Assembly (NCBI GenBank): GCA_963837695.1
Contig: CAWINZ010000005.1
Coordinates: 62,001 to 126,000, forward strand
DNA from: VRUE01 sp963837695
Lineage (GTDB): Bacteria; Actinomycetota; Thermoleophilia; Solirubrobacterales; 70-9
Reading direction: 5' to 3'
DNA: 64,000 nt
The position numbers were made by a program, and so were the translations under genes. Each line of letters starts with the position of its first letter. Position 1 is the stretch's first letter. A model generated the notes under the pieces. It was not told the DNA's origin. It did no database searches and was given only the letters and a program-made list of their open reading frames with translations. Positions 52,823 through 62,195 of this stretch are shown here, one piece after another.

Positions 52823-53809
52823 TTAGACCAGGCCCAGGTTGCTGACTGCCTGGCGCTCTTCTTTTAGCTCGTTGATGGTGGCGTCGATTCGGGGGCGGGA
52901 GAAGTCTGGGATGTCGAGTCCCTCGACGATCTTCCACTCTCCGTTCGAGCAGCTGCAGGGGTGGCCTGCCACCACGCCCTCCTCGATCCCGTAGGAGCCG
53001 TCGGAGGGGACGCCCATCGAGACCCAGTCGCCCTCGGCGGTACCGAGGACCCAGTCGTGGACGTGGTCGATCGCGGCGTTGGCCGCGGAGGCGGCGCTGG
53101 AGGCGCCGCGGGCGTCGATGATCTCGGCGCCGCGCTTGGCGACCCGCGGGATGAACTCGCCGCCGATCCAGGCCTCATCGTCGACCGCATCCCAAGCACT
53201 GGCGCCGTCGACCTTGGCGTTGACCAGGTCCGGGTACTGCGTGGTCGAGTGATTGCCCCAGACCGTCATGTTGCTGACGCTGGAGACCGGCTTGCCGAGC
53301 TTGTTGGCGAGCTGCGCGATCGCCCGGTTGTGATCGAGGCGCATCATCGCGGTGAAACGCTCCCGCGGCACCCCGTCGGCGTTCGACATCGCGATCAGGC
53401 AGTTGGTGTTGGCCGGGTTGCCGACCACCAGCACGCGCACGTCATCGGCGGCCCCGGCGGCGATCGCTTCGCCCTGCGGCTTGAAGATGCCGCCGTTAGC
53501 CTCGAGCAGGTCGGCGCGCTCCATTCCCGGCCCACGCGGGCGGGCGCCGACCAGCAGGCCGACGTTGCAGCCCTCGAACGCCGCCTTGGCGTCGTCGAAG
53601 ATGTCGATCCTGCGCAGCAGCGGGAAGGCGCAGTCGTCGAGCTCCATCGCGGTGCCCTCGGCGGCGGTGACCGCATCTGGGATCTCGAGCAAGCTCAACT
53701 CGACCGGGGTGTCGGGTCCGAGCATCTGGCCGCTGGCGATGCGGAAGAGCAGGGCGTAGCCGATCTGGCCGGCGGCGCCGGTAACGGTGACTTTGACGGG
53801 GGTGCTCAC
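52823..53809 (-). CDS. mdh: Malate dehydrogenase
   Basis: A 328-residue NAD-dependent enzyme of the lactate/malate dehydrogenase family. The Rossmann motif is VTGAAGQIGYALLFRIA, the substrate loop GARPRGPGMERADLL, the asparagine NPANTNCLIAM and the catalytic histidine VWGNHSTTQYPD. The AAGQI form is the MDH type 2 class. It interconverts malate and oxaloacetate in the TCA cycle. It begins with GTG 53809 and lies downstream of icd, separated by palindrome C3. Confidence 0.95.
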   Translation of the reverse strand: MSTPVKVTVTGAAGQIGYALLFRIASGQMLGPDTPVELSLLEIPDAVTAAEGTAMELDDCAFPLLRRIDIFDDAKAAFEGCNVGLLVGARPRGPGMERADLLEANGGIFKPQGEAIAAGAADDVRVLVVGNPANTNCLIAMSNADGVPRERFTAMMRLDHNRAIAQLANKLGKPVSSVSNMTVWGNHSTTQYPDLVNAKVDGASAWDAVDDEAWIGGEFIPRVAKRGAEIIDARGASSAASAANAAIDHVHDWVLGTAEGDWVSMGVPSDGSYGIEEGVVAGHPCSCSNGEWKIVEGLDIPDFSRPRIDATINELKEERQAVSNLGLV

Positions 53810-53840
53810 GTAATCGTCTCCTGAAGTCGTGGGTTTTTCC

Positions 53841-53889
53841 GCCGATGGGCCGAAAACCGGCCTATACGTCCTGTTTTCGGCCCATCGGC
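53841..53889. repeat. Palindromic element family C, copy C3
   Basis: GCCGATGGGCCGAAAAC and GTTTTCGGCCCATCGGC form perfect 17-bp arms (53841-53857 and 53873-53889). It is in the intergenic region between icd and mdh on the minus strand. Confidence 0.8.
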
Positions 53890-53897
53890 ACTGGAAG

Positions 53898-55115
53898 CTA
53901 AGACATCGCGCTCTGCAGGCGCTCGTCGATGGCGGCGAGGAACTCCTGCGTGGTGAGGAACTGCTGGTCGGGACCGACGAGGAGCGCCAGGTCTTTGGTC
54001 ATCTTGCCGCTCTCGACCGTCTCGATGCAAACCTGCTCCAGCGTCGCAGCGAAGCGCGAGACCTCCGGGGTCTGGTCGAGACGGCCGCGGGCGGCGAGGC
54101 CGCGCGTCCAGGCAAAGATCGAAGCGATCGGGTTGGTGGAGGTCGGTTCGCCCTGTTGGTGCCGGCGGTAGTGTCGGGTGACGGTCCCGTGCGCCGCCTC
54201 GGCCTCGACCGTCCTGCCGTCGGGGCTCATCAGGACGCTGGTCATCAGCCCCAGCGAACCGAACCCCTGCGCGACGGTGTCGGACTGGACGTCGCCGTCG
54301 TAGTTCTTGCAGGCCCAGACGTAGCCGCCTTCCCACTTCAGCGCGGCGGCGACCATGTCATCGATCAGGCGGTGTTCGTAGGAGATCCCCTTCGCCTCGA
54401 ACTCGGCCCTGAACTCGTTCTCGTACACCTCGGCGAAGAGGTCCTTGAAGCGGCCATCGTATTTCTTGAGGATCGTGTTCTTGGTCGAGAGGTAGACCGG
54501 GTAGCCGCGATCGAGCCCGTAGCGCATCGATGCGCGGGCGAAGTCCCGGATCGAGGCGTCGAGGTTGTACATCGCCATCGCTATCCCCCCGCCCGGGAAG
54601 TCGTACACATCCAGCTCAACGGGCTCGGAGCCGTCCTTGGGGGTGTAGGTCAGGGTCAGCGTCCCCTCGCCGGGGACGACCATGTCGGTGGCGCGGTACT
54701 GGTCGCCGAAGGCATGGCGGCCGATCACGATCGGCTTGGTCCAACCCGGGACCAGGCGGGGGATGTTGGAGATCACGATCGGCTCGCGGAAGATGACCCC
54801 GCCGAGGATGTTACGGATCGTGCCGTTCGGCGAGCGGTACATCTCCTTGAGGTCGAACTCATCGACCCGCGCCTCGTCCGGCGTGATCGTCGCGCACTTG
54901 ACGCCGACCCCGTGCAGCTTGATCGCCTCGGCCGCTTCGACGGTGACCCGGTCTTCGCTCGCGTCGCGGCTCTCGATCCCGAGGTCGAAATAGTCGAGCT
55001 CGAGGTCGAGATAGGGAAGGACCAGTTGCTCTTTGATGAACGACCAGATGATCCGGGTCATCTCGTCGCCGTCGAGCTCGACGACCGGGTTCTTGACTTT
55101 GATCTTCGCCGCCAT
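53898..55115 (-). CDS. icd: NADP-dependent isocitrate dehydrogenase
   Basis: A 405-residue enzyme of the eukaryote-like dimeric type: VELDGDEMTRIIWSFIKEQL, SPNGTIRNILGGVIFREPI, GRHAFGDQYRATD, and ACKNYDGDVQSDTVAQGFGSLGLMTSVL with the metal-binding aspartates. It converts isocitrate to 2-oxoglutarate with NADPH formation. It is probably co-transcribed with mdh. Confidence 0.95.
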   Translation of the reverse strand: MAAKIKVKNPVVELDGDEMTRIIWSFIKEQLVLPYLDLELDYFDLGIESRDASEDRVTVEAAEAIKLHGVGVKCATITPDEARVDEFDLKEMYRSPNGTIRNILGGVIFREPIVISNIPRLVPGWTKPIVIGRHAFGDQYRATDMVVPGEGTLTLTYTPKDGSEPVELDVYDFPGGGIAMAMYNLDASIRDFARASMRYGLDRGYPVYLSTKNTILKKYDGRFKDLFAEVYENEFRAEFEAKGISYEHRLIDDMVAAALKWEGGYVWACKNYDGDVQSDTVAQGFGSLGLMTSVLMSPDGRTVEAEAAHGTVTRHYRRHQQGEPTSTNPIASIFAWTRGLAARGRLDQTPEVSRFAATLEQVCIETVESGKMTKDLALLVGPDQQFLTTQEFLAAIDERLQSAMS

Positions 55116-55128
55116 CCGCGCGGCGATG

Positions 55129-55740
55129 CTATCGACGCAGGCCTTCGAGCAGGTCGACGATCACGGCCTCGGAGCGCTCGCGGGCCGCACTCCGGTCCTC
55201 GGCGACGACGATCAGCATCGCCGCCTCGATCAGGGCGCCGAGCAGCGCATGGGCGGTCGTCTCCGGGTCGCGGGGGGGCAGTTCGCCGGCCTCTATCGCG
55301 GCGCCCACCAGAGCTACCGCAAGCCCGATCCCGAGGCCCTTCGCCGCCTCGCGCCAACCCTCCCAGCCGAGCACCGCGCGGCTCTGGGTCAAGCCGATGC
55401 GGCGCAGCTCTTCGTCGGTCTCGCAGCGGCGCAGATATGCCGACGTCGTGAACTCGAGCGCTTCGAGGGGCCCCACCCCGTCCGGCATCTCACTCGCGAT
55501 CCGCTCCATGAGCCGGCGCTCGCTCGCGTCGAAGACAGCCCGGAACAGATCCAGCTTCGAAGGAAAATGGTGATAGAGCGCCCCGCGGCTCACGCCCGAG
55601 CGTCGGAGGATCTCCCCGGTCGAGACTTCGTCGTAATCCCGCTCCATGAACAGGTCGTGGGCCGCCTCGACCAGGGCCTCCCGGGCCCCCTCGCTGGGCC
55701 GGCCGGGCGCTCTCTTGACCTCCGCCTCGATGTCGGCCAT
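55129..55740 (-). CDS. TetR/AcrR family transcriptional regulator
   Basis: A 203-residue repressor from ATG 55740 (a TTG at 55752 lies inside the operator-like dyad and is unlikely). The HTH region is REALVEAAHDLFMERDYDEVSTGEILRRSGVSRGALYHHFPSKLDLF. It is divergent from the DUF4242 gene. The C-terminal domain is helical and typical in size. Confidence 0.92.
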   Translation of the reverse strand: MADIEAEVKRAPGRPSEGAREALVEAAHDLFMERDYDEVSTGEILRRSGVSRGALYHHFPSKLDLFRAVFDASERRLMERIASEMPDGVGPLEALEFTTSAYLRRCETDEELRRIGLTQSRAVLGWEGWREAAKGLGIGLAVALVGAAIEAGELPPRDPETTAHALLGALIEAAMLIVVAEDRSAARERSEAVIVDLLEGLRR

Positions 55741-55746
55741 TATAGA

Positions 55747-55765
55747 TACCAACTCTTAGTCTGTA
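55747..55765. promoter_or_regulatory. Operator-like dyad before the TetR gene
   Basis: TACCAACTcttAGTctGTA has six matching positions per arm between the TetR and DUF4242 starts, and is a candidate autoregulatory site. Confidence 0.4.
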
Positions 55766-55796
55766 ACCATCGCCCAAACGCGAGGAGGAGTCAGGA

Positions 55797-56099
55797 ATGA
55801 AGACGTACGTGATCCGCAGGGAGAAGGCCTGGCAGAACGCCGAAGAGCTGGAGGCCACCGCCGGCCGCTCCAAAGACGTCGCCGAGAGCGACTTCCCCGA
55901 TGACATCAGCTGGATCCGCAGTTACGTGATCGCCGAGCCCGGCGGCACCCTGGGCACCGTCTGCATCTACCAGGCGAGCAGCGTCGAGGCCGTTCGCGAG
56001 CACGCCGCGCGGGTCGACATGCCGGCCGACGAGATCCTCGAGGTCGCCGACACGGTGATCATCCGCCCCGATCCGGAGCCGCAGGCCGCGTCGGCCTGA
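55797..56099 (+). CDS. DUF4242 family protein
   Basis: A 100-residue alpha+beta protein matching the DUF4242 pattern: a first strand MKTYVIRRE, ISWIRSYVIAEPGGTLGTVCIYQASSVEAVREHAARVDMPADEILEV. The fold is a ferredoxin-like dimer; no function is established. CGAGGAGGAG precedes the start. It is probably controlled by the divergent TetR protein. Confidence 0.85.
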   Translation: MKTYVIRREKAWQNAEELEATAGRSKDVAESDFPDDISWIRSYVIAEPGGTLGTVCIYQASSVEAVREHAARVDMPADEILEVADTVIIRPDPEPQAASA

Positions 56100-56130
56100 C
56101 AGCAGGCGGCTCTCCTGCGAGAATAGGTGC

Positions 56131-57801
56131 GTGGCCACCACCGAGCGCAGGACTGCCCAGACGCACGAGGTCTTCAACCAGGCGACCCCGCTGGAGGACT
56201 ACAACTCCTTCGACGCCGACACCGTGCTCGGCGAGGCGCTGCGGCGCGAGGGAGGCGGCTGGGCCGAGGAGAAGGCGCGCGAGCTGGGGGCGATCTGCGG
56301 CTCGGCACAGACGATCCGCTGGGGCTTCGAGGCAAACGAGCGCAAGCCCGAGCTGCGCACCCACGACCGCTACGGCCACCGTGTCGACGAGGTCGAGTTC
56401 GACAGCTCCTGGCATGAACTGATGCGGATCGGGGTCGACCAGGGCCTGCACGCGGCCCCCTGGCGCGAGCCGGGCCCCGGCGCCCACGTCGCCCGCGCGG
56501 CGATGTTCACCCTCTTGATGCAGGCGGAGAGCGGCGTCGGCTGCCCGATCTCGATGACCTACTCGGCGATCCCGGCGCTGCGCAAGCAGCCCGAGCTGGC
56601 CGATGAGTGGGAGTCGCGCTTCCTCTCGCTCGACTACGACGAGCGCTCGCTGCCCGCCGAGCGCAAGCGCGGCTCCCTCTGCGGGATGGCGATGACCGAG
56701 AAGCAGGGCGGCTCCGACGTGCGCGCCAACACCACGACTGCAACCCCGCTGAACGGAGGCGGACCTGGAGCCGAGTACGAGTTGGTCGGCCACAAGTGGT
56801 TCTGCTCGGCGCCGATGTGCGACGCCTTCCTCGTCCTCGCCCAGACCGACTCGGGCATCTCCTGCTTCCTGATGCCGCGCTGGACGCCGGACGGCGAGCG
56901 CAACGGCTTCCAGATCCAGCGGCTCAAGGACAAGCTCGGCAACCGCTCCAACGCCTCCTCGGAGCTCGAGTTCCGCGGCGCCTGGGCGCGCATGGTCGGC
57001 GAAGAGGGCCGCGGCGTGCCGACGATCATCGAGATGGTCAACCACACCCGGCTCGACTGCGCGATCGGCGCCGCGACCGGCATGCGGGCCGGAGTCGCGC
57101 AGGCGCTCAACCACGTATCCCAGCGCTCCGCCTTCGGCAAGGAGCTGATCGAGCAGCCGCTGATGCGCAATGTCCTCGCCGACCTCTGCGTCGAGTCCGA
57201 GGCGGCGACGATCGCGGCGATGCGCCTCGCCCGCTCCTACGACGAGGTCTCCGCGGGCGACGAGAATGCCGCCGAGTTCCGCCGCCTCGCCAACCCGGTG
57301 CTCAAGTACTGGATGTGCAAGCGGGCGCCATGGCACGCGGTCGAGTGCCTCGAGTGCCTCGGTGGCAACGGCTACGTCGAGGAGTCCGGCCTGCCCCGCC
57401 TCTACCGCGAGGCGCCGCTCGCCTCGATCTGGGAGGGCTCGGGCAACGTGCAGTGCCTCGACGTGCTGCGGGCGATGGTCAAGGACCCGACCTCGGTCGA
57501 GGCCTTCTTCGCGGAGGTGTTGGAGGGCGCCGGCGCAGAACCGAAGCTCGACGCCTACGCCTCCTCGCTGCGGTCCGAGATCCCCGGCGACATCGAGACG
57601 ATCGAGTCGCGGGCGCGGCGGATCGTCGAAAAGATGGCGCTTGCCCTGCAGGCCTCACTGCTGGTGCGCTACGGCGACCCAGCTGTGGCCGATGCCTTCT
57701 GCGCGTCACGGCTGTCAGGCGACTGGGGGAATGCGTTCGGCACGCTGCCTGCGGGAACCGATTTCGGTCGCATTATTGAGCGACATCAGCCCGTGTCTTA
57801 G
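56131..57801 (+). CDS. AidB-like acyl-CoA dehydrogenase
   Basis: A 556-residue flavoprotein. The N-terminal part (EVFNQATPLEDYNSFDADTVL) and length match the AidB/isovaleryl-CoA-dehydrogenase-like branch. Acyl-CoA dehydrogenase motifs are GMAMTEKQGGSDVRANTT, FCSAPMCDAFLVLAQ, and the C-terminal LECLGGNGYVEESGLPRLYREAPLASIWEGSGNV. It may oxidise a branched or long acyl-CoA, or act in alkylation response. It starts with GTG 56131. Its stop codon is the first base triplet of palindrome A6. Confidence 0.9.
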   Translation: MATTERRTAQTHEVFNQATPLEDYNSFDADTVLGEALRREGGGWAEEKARELGAICGSAQTIRWGFEANERKPELRTHDRYGHRVDEVEFDSSWHELMRIGVDQGLHAAPWREPGPGAHVARAAMFTLLMQAESGVGCPISMTYSAIPALRKQPELADEWESRFLSLDYDERSLPAERKRGSLCGMAMTEKQGGSDVRANTTTATPLNGGGPGAEYELVGHKWFCSAPMCDAFLVLAQTDSGISCFLMPRWTPDGERNGFQIQRLKDKLGNRSNASSELEFRGAWARMVGEEGRGVPTIIEMVNHTRLDCAIGAATGMRAGVAQALNHVSQRSAFGKELIEQPLMRNVLADLCVESEAATIAAMRLARSYDEVSAGDENAAEFRRLANPVLKYWMCKRAPWHAVECLECLGGNGYVEESGLPRLYREAPLASIWEGSGNVQCLDVLRAMVKDPTSVEAFFAEVLEGAGAEPKLDAYASSLRSEIPGDIETIESRARRIVEKMALALQASLLVRYGDPAVADAFCASRLSGDWGNAFGTLPAGTDFGRIIERHQPVS

Positions 57802-57912
57802 AGAGGTCGGGTAGGGCCTCCACTTAACTTTTTCGGTGGGCGTGGTTGGGCTGACGCCCGTCACCCCACACCGAAAAAGTACAAGACGTTCCGGCCCTAC
57901 CCGACCTCTCTA
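57799..57912 (+). repeat. Palindromic element family A, copy A6, with both stop codons in its arms
   Basis: Perfect 20-bp arms, 57799-57818 and 57893-57912. The first TAG of the left arm is the stop of the acyl-CoA dehydrogenase, and the last CTA of the right arm is the stop of the opposite protease gene. The core is CCACTTAACTTTTTCGGTG ... CACCGAAAAAGTACAAGACG. Confidence 0.92.
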
Positions 57913-59073
57913 ACTCGCGGCGTCTCTCAAGGCACGGCCTACCTGCTCGGCGGTGATGACACCGGAGAGCTTGCCATCGGCGTCGACCGCGAAGACGGCG
58001 CCGAAGCGGCGCAGGGAACGGTTGGCGAGAAGGGTGTCCAGGGGGGCGTCGTCGCGGACCTGGAAGGTGCCGTCATCGCGCTCCAGGACGTCGGCGACGA
58101 GCGATGTGGTGCGGGAGGTCTCCGGAACCTCGTCGGCTTTGTCGCGGACGACGAGGCCGAGGAAGCGGTGGGCCGGGTCGATCACCGGGAACCAGGGCCA
58201 GCGGTAGCGGAGGAAGTACTCGTCGAGGGCCTGCTCGACCGTGAGCTGGTCGGAGATCGTCACCGGCTCGCGGTCCATGATGTCGGAGACGACAAGCTTG
58301 CTGATCCCGCTGGTGATCGCGGTCTGGGCGGTGGCCGCCCGGGCCGAGCCGTTGACGACGAAGCCGATCAGGGCGAGCCAGACACCGCCGAAGACGTAGC
58401 CGTCGAAGACCAAGAGCAGGCCGGCGCCGACAAAGAGATAGCCGAAGACACGGCCGAGGTTGGCGGCGAAGCGGGTCGCCGAGGCGCGGTTTCCCGTCTT
58501 CCACCAGGCGATCGCCCGGACAATCCGACCGCCGTCCATGGGGAAGGCCGGCAGCAGGTTGAAGACGAGTACGAGAAGGTTGATCGAGGCCAGCCAGGCG
58601 ACCATCGCGAGGACGCCCGAGGTGCCGCTGTTGCTCTCCACAAGGGCGGCTTTGCGGAACTCGTCCCAGCCGGCGGTGCCGAGGCCGATCGCGGTGAGAA
58701 CGATGACCAGCGCGAGCGTCACCAGCGGACCGGCGATCGCCACCTCAAACTCGGTCCGCGGCGAGTCCGATTCGCGATTCATCCGCGCCATCCCGCCGAA
58801 GATCCATAGCTGGATGCTGGAGATGCCGATTCCCCTGCGCAGCGCGACCATCGCGTGGCCGAGCTCGTGCAGGACGATCGAGCCGAAGAAGCCGACGGCG
58901 CTGAGCAGGGCCAGCAGGAAGGGCGTCGAGGCGGAGCTGCTCTCACCGAGCACGTCGCCGTAGAACTGCGAGAGCCAGAAGATGACGAGGAAGAGGACGA
59001 AGAACCAGGACCAGTCGACCGCTATGCGGATGCCGCGGACGTGGAACAGCGTTATTGGTTTGCCGCCGAACAT
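57910..59073 (-). CDS. Site-2 protease (M50, Rip3/SpoIVFB-like) with two CBS domains
   Basis: A 387-residue integral membrane zinc protease. The zinc motif HELGHAMVALRR lies in the second membrane segment, and NLLPAFPMDGGRIVRAI provides the third ligand. Two CBS domains follow (about residues 250-380; DIMDREPVTISDQLTV, LLANRSLRRFGAVFAVD). It cleaves membrane-bound regulators, probably controlled by nucleotides at the CBS pair. ATG 59073 is chosen; starting at 59115 would include part of palindrome A7. Confidence 0.92.
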   Translation of the reverse strand: MFGGKPITLFHVRGIRIAVDWSWFFVLFLVIFWLSQFYGDVLGESSSASTPFLLALLSAVGFFGSIVLHELGHAMVALRRGIGISSIQLWIFGGMARMNRESDSPRTEFEVAIAGPLVTLALVIVLTAIGLGTAGWDEFRKAALVESNSGTSGVLAMVAWLASINLLVLVFNLLPAFPMDGGRIVRAIAWWKTGNRASATRFAANLGRVFGYLFVGAGLLLVFDGYVFGGVWLALIGFVVNGSARAATAQTAITSGISKLVVSDIMDREPVTISDQLTVEQALDEYFLRYRWPWFPVIDPAHRFLGLVVRDKADEVPETSRTTSLVADVLERDDGTFQVRDDAPLDTLLANRSLRRFGAVFAVDADGKLSGVITAEQVGRALRDAAS

Positions 59074-59087
59074 TTGGCTTTCAATGG

Positions 59088-59208
59088 TACGGGGAGGCCC
59101 GGGTGGGGGTTCCACTTAACTTTTTCGGTGGATCGCCGATGGGCTATCGCCCGGACGCCGGCACCGAAAAAGTACAAGACGTTTCACCCCCACCCGGGCC
59201 TCCCCGTA
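59088..59208 (+). repeat. Palindromic element family A, copy A7
   Basis: Perfect 22-bp arms (59088-59109 and 59187-59208). The core is CCACTTAACTTTTTCGGTG ... CACCGAAAAAGTACAAGACG. Unlike the other copies it lies between two divergent starts (14 nt and 12 nt away), which is not a terminator position. Confidence 0.92.
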
Positions 59209-59220
59209 TAGGTTCGGGCG

Positions 59221-60396
59221 ATGTCGGTGGACAAAGACAGGTTGAGGAGCTGGTTGGAGGAGCTGGAGAAGATCGATCGGCCCTCTGCTTCGGAGGGGGA
59301 GCGGCGGGCTGCTGAGTGGTTGGTGGGGCGGTTTGGGGAGCTTGGGGTGGGGGCGCGGATCGAGGCTGAGCCTGCCCATGGGACCTACTGGTGGCCGCTG
59401 GGGATCGGGGCGGTGCTTGGGGCGCTCGGGGGGATGCTTGGCCTGCGCGGGAGGCGGCTGCTTGGCGGCGCCCTGGCCGGGGCTGCCGCGGCCGGCATGG
59501 CGTCCGACTTCCCGCCCGGCAAACGGCTGTTGCGTCGCCTGCTCCCCCGCCGCACCACGTACAACGTCCTCTGCGAGCTGGGCCCCGCCGACGCGGAGCG
59601 GACCGTCGTCGTCATCGCCCACCACGATGCCGCCCACTCCGGCCTCGTCTTCCACCCCGAGCTGCCCGACATCGCCGATCGCCTGGGCCTGATCGAGCGC
59701 ACCGACACCAGCCCGGCGCTGATGGCTCCCGTGGTCGGCGGCCCGGTGTTAGCCGCGCTCGGCGCGCTCACCGGCAGGCGGCTGCTCGCCAAGCTGGGCA
59801 TCTTCCTCGGCCTCGGCTCTGCCGCGGCGATGGCCGAGATCGGCTCCCGCAAGGTCGTCCCCGGCGCCAACGACAACGGCACCGCGGTCGTCTCGCTGCT
59901 CGCCCTGGCCGAGCAGCTGAGCGAGCGCCCGCCGGAGAACCTGCGGGTGATCCTGCTCTCGGTCGGCTCGGAGGAGTCCTTCAGCGAGGGCATCAAGGCC
60001 TTCGGCGAGCGCCACTTCCCCCAGCTCCCCCGCGAGAGCACCTTCTTCCTCTGTCTCGAGTCGGTCGGCTCCCCGCATCTGCTGGTCCTGCGCGGCGAGG
60101 GCTTCCTCAAGATGCGCGAGTACCCCGCTCGTTCGTTGGCCCTGATGGACGGCCTGGCCGAGCAGCTCGACATCGACCTCTTCCCCAACCTGCGCCTGCG
60201 CAGCGGCACCGACGGGCTCGAGCCGCTCGCGGCCGGCTATGAGACCGCGGTCCTCTGCAGCTGCACCGACCTCAAGCAGCCTGCCAACTACCACTGGTGG
60301 CACGACCTCGCCGAGAACGTCAACTTCGACACCGTCGCCGAAGGCATCCGCCTCAGCGAAGCGGCCATCCGCCGCCTCGACCAGCGCTGGCTCTGA
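59221..60396 (+). CDS. M28-family zinc aminopeptidase-like membrane protein
   Basis: A 391-residue protein. An N-terminal peptidase part is interrupted by hydrophobic segments (about residues 55-95 and 160-210). The metal ligands seem present: VVIAHHDAAHSG, GANDNGTAVVSLL, SVGSEESFSEG, CLESVGSPH, and a terminal YHWWHDLAENVN. It probably hydrolyses peptides at the membrane. The start is ATG 59221, divergent from the site-2 protease with A7 between. Confidence 0.85.
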   Translation: MSVDKDRLRSWLEELEKIDRPSASEGERRAAEWLVGRFGELGVGARIEAEPAHGTYWWPLGIGAVLGALGGMLGLRGRRLLGGALAGAAAAGMASDFPPGKRLLRRLLPRRTTYNVLCELGPADAERTVVVIAHHDAAHSGLVFHPELPDIADRLGLIERTDTSPALMAPVVGGPVLAALGALTGRRLLAKLGIFLGLGSAAAMAEIGSRKVVPGANDNGTAVVSLLALAEQLSERPPENLRVILLSVGSEESFSEGIKAFGERHFPQLPRESTFFLCLESVGSPHLLVLRGEGFLKMREYPARSLALMDGLAEQLDIDLFPNLRLRSGTDGLEPLAAGYETAVLCSCTDLKQPANYHWWHDLAENVNFDTVAEGIRLSEAAIRRLDQRWL

Positions 60397-60397
60397 G

Positions 60398-60446
60398 GCC
60401 GACGGGCCTAAATCCGGTCTATATCACCGGAAATCGGCCCGTCGGC
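60398..60446. repeat. Palindromic element family C, copy C4
   Basis: GCCGACGGGCC at one end pairs with GGCCCGTCGGC at the other; an inner CCGG/CCGG pair surrounds TCTATATCA. It is less perfect than C2. It lies 1 nt after the M28 stop and 56 nt before sdhA. Confidence 0.75.
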
Positions 60447-60502
60447 GGGTTGTTTGAATCCCGACTGCGGGGTCGGATTTACGCTCTATAGAGTCCGCGC
60501 TC

Positions 60503-62191
60503 GTGCCCACTCATGACGTATTGGTGATCGGCGCCGGACTTGCCGGACAGAGGGCCGCATTGGCCGCCGCCGAGCAGGGAGTCTCGGTCGGGATCCTCAG
60601 CAAGGTCCACCCGGTCCGCTCGCACTCCAACGCCGCTCAGGGCGGGATCAACGCCGCGCTCAACCCCGGCGACTCCTGGGAGTCGCACGCCTTCGACACG
60701 GTCAAGGGCTCCGACTACCTGGGCGACCAGGACGCAATCTCGATCATGTGCGAAGAGGCGCCGGAGGAGATCCTCCACCTCGAGCACCTCGGCGTCACCT
60801 TCCACCGCAACGAGGAGGGCAAGCTCGGCACCCGCGCCTTCGGCGGCGCCTCGGCCGCCCGCACCTACTACGTCGCCGACATCACCGGCCAGGCGATCAT
60901 GCACGTGCTCTACGAGCAGCTGATGAAGTACTCCGACGCGGTCGCCCGCTACGAGGAGTGGTTCTGCACCGCCCTGGCGATGGACGAGCAGGGCGAGTGC
61001 TGCGGCGTCGTCACCCGCAACGTCGCCGACGGCTCGATGCAGCTGTTCACGGCGAAGTCGGTGATCCTCGCCTGCGGCGGCAACGGCCAGGCCTGGAAGC
61101 CGACCACCAACGCGCTGATCTGTACCGGCGACGGGATCGCGATGGCCTACCGGGCGGGGGCCAAGCTGATGGACATGGAGATGATCCAGTACCACCCGAC
61201 GACGCTGGCCGGCAAGGGCTTCCTGATCACCGAGGGCGCCCGCGGCGAGGGCGCGCACCTGCTCAACGCCAAGGGCGAGCGCTTCATGGAGCGCTACGCG
61301 CCGAACAAGATGGAACTCGCCTCGCGCGACGTCGTCTCCCGCGCCGAGCAGACCGAGATCGACGAGGGCCGTGGCTTCCCCGACGGGACCGTCGCGCTCG
61401 ACATCACCGTGGTGCCGAAGAAGCGCATCCACGAGGCGCTGCGCGAGATCGTCCTCGTCGGCCGCGACTTCGCCGGCGTCGACATCACCAAGGAACCGAT
61501 CCGGATCAAGCCCGGCAACCACTACACGATGGGCGGCGTCAAGACCGACGTCGACGGCCGCACCGAGGTCCCCGGCCTCTACGCCGCCGGCGAGACCGCC
61601 TGCGTCTCGGTCCACGGGGGCAACCGGCTCGGCGCCAACTCGCTGCTCGACACGCTGATCTTCGGCCGCCGCTCCGGCGTCGACGCCGCCGCCCGCGCCA
61701 AGCGGATCGAGGGGTCGCGGCCGTCGGGGGGGACGCTGGAGACCGAGCAGGCGACGATCGACGCGATCTCCGCCCGTGAGAAAGGCTCCGGCCGCCGCGT
61801 CTCGGAGATCAAGCTCGACCTCGGCACGGTGATGGACAAGCAGGTCGCCGTCTTCCGCGACGAGGCCGGCATCCAGGGGGCGCTGGAGAAGGTCCGCCAA
61901 CTCAAGGAGGAGGCCGAGTCCGCCTACATCGACGACAAGGGCAGCGTCTTCAACCAGGACCTGCTGGGGGCGATCGAGCTCGGCTACATGCTCGACAACG
62001 CCGAATGCACCTGCGTCGCCGCGCTCGAGCGTAAGGAGAGCCGCGGCGCCCAGTACAGAACCGACTTCCCCGAGCGCAACGACGCCGAGTGGCTCAAACA
62101 CATCGACCTGCAGCAGGGCGATGAGGAGCCGGAGATCTCATACTCAGAGGTAACGATCACCCAGTGGGAACCCGAAGAGAGGAAGTACTAG
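60503..62191 (+). CDS. sdhA: Succinate dehydrogenase/fumarate reductase flavoprotein subunit
   Basis: A 562-residue subunit. The FAD motif VLVIGAGLAGQRAALAAAEQ, the covalent FAD histidine in VHPVRSHSNAAQGGINAAL (S-H-S), GACGNGQ-like ACGGNGQAW, and HYTMGGVKTDVDGRTEVPGLYAAGE are all present. It oxidises succinate to fumarate. No Tat signal is present, so it faces the cytoplasm. It starts with GTG 60503, followed by sdhB (4 nt) and a CCG-domain gene. Confidence 0.95.
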   Translation: MPTHDVLVIGAGLAGQRAALAAAEQGVSVGILSKVHPVRSHSNAAQGGINAALNPGDSWESHAFDTVKGSDYLGDQDAISIMCEEAPEEILHLEHLGVTFHRNEEGKLGTRAFGGASAARTYYVADITGQAIMHVLYEQLMKYSDAVARYEEWFCTALAMDEQGECCGVVTRNVADGSMQLFTAKSVILACGGNGQAWKPTTNALICTGDGIAMAYRAGAKLMDMEMIQYHPTTLAGKGFLITEGARGEGAHLLNAKGERFMERYAPNKMELASRDVVSRAEQTEIDEGRGFPDGTVALDITVVPKKRIHEALREIVLVGRDFAGVDITKEPIRIKPGNHYTMGGVKTDVDGRTEVPGLYAAGETACVSVHGGNRLGANSLLDTLIFGRRSGVDAAARAKRIEGSRPSGGTLETEQATIDAISAREKGSGRRVSEIKLDLGTVMDKQVAVFRDEAGIQGALEKVRQLKEEAESAYIDDKGSVFNQDLLGAIELGYMLDNAECTCVAALERKESRGAQYRTDFPERNDAEWLKHIDLQQGDEEPEISYSEVTITQWEPEERKY

Positions 62192-62195
62192 GACC

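Noticed and set aside
59088..59208. Family A elements as integron attC sites
   Set aside because: ACTTAAC fits one half of an attC core (RYYYAAC), but the partner GTTRRRY is absent and the motif is internal rather than at the ends; there is no integrase or cassette array.
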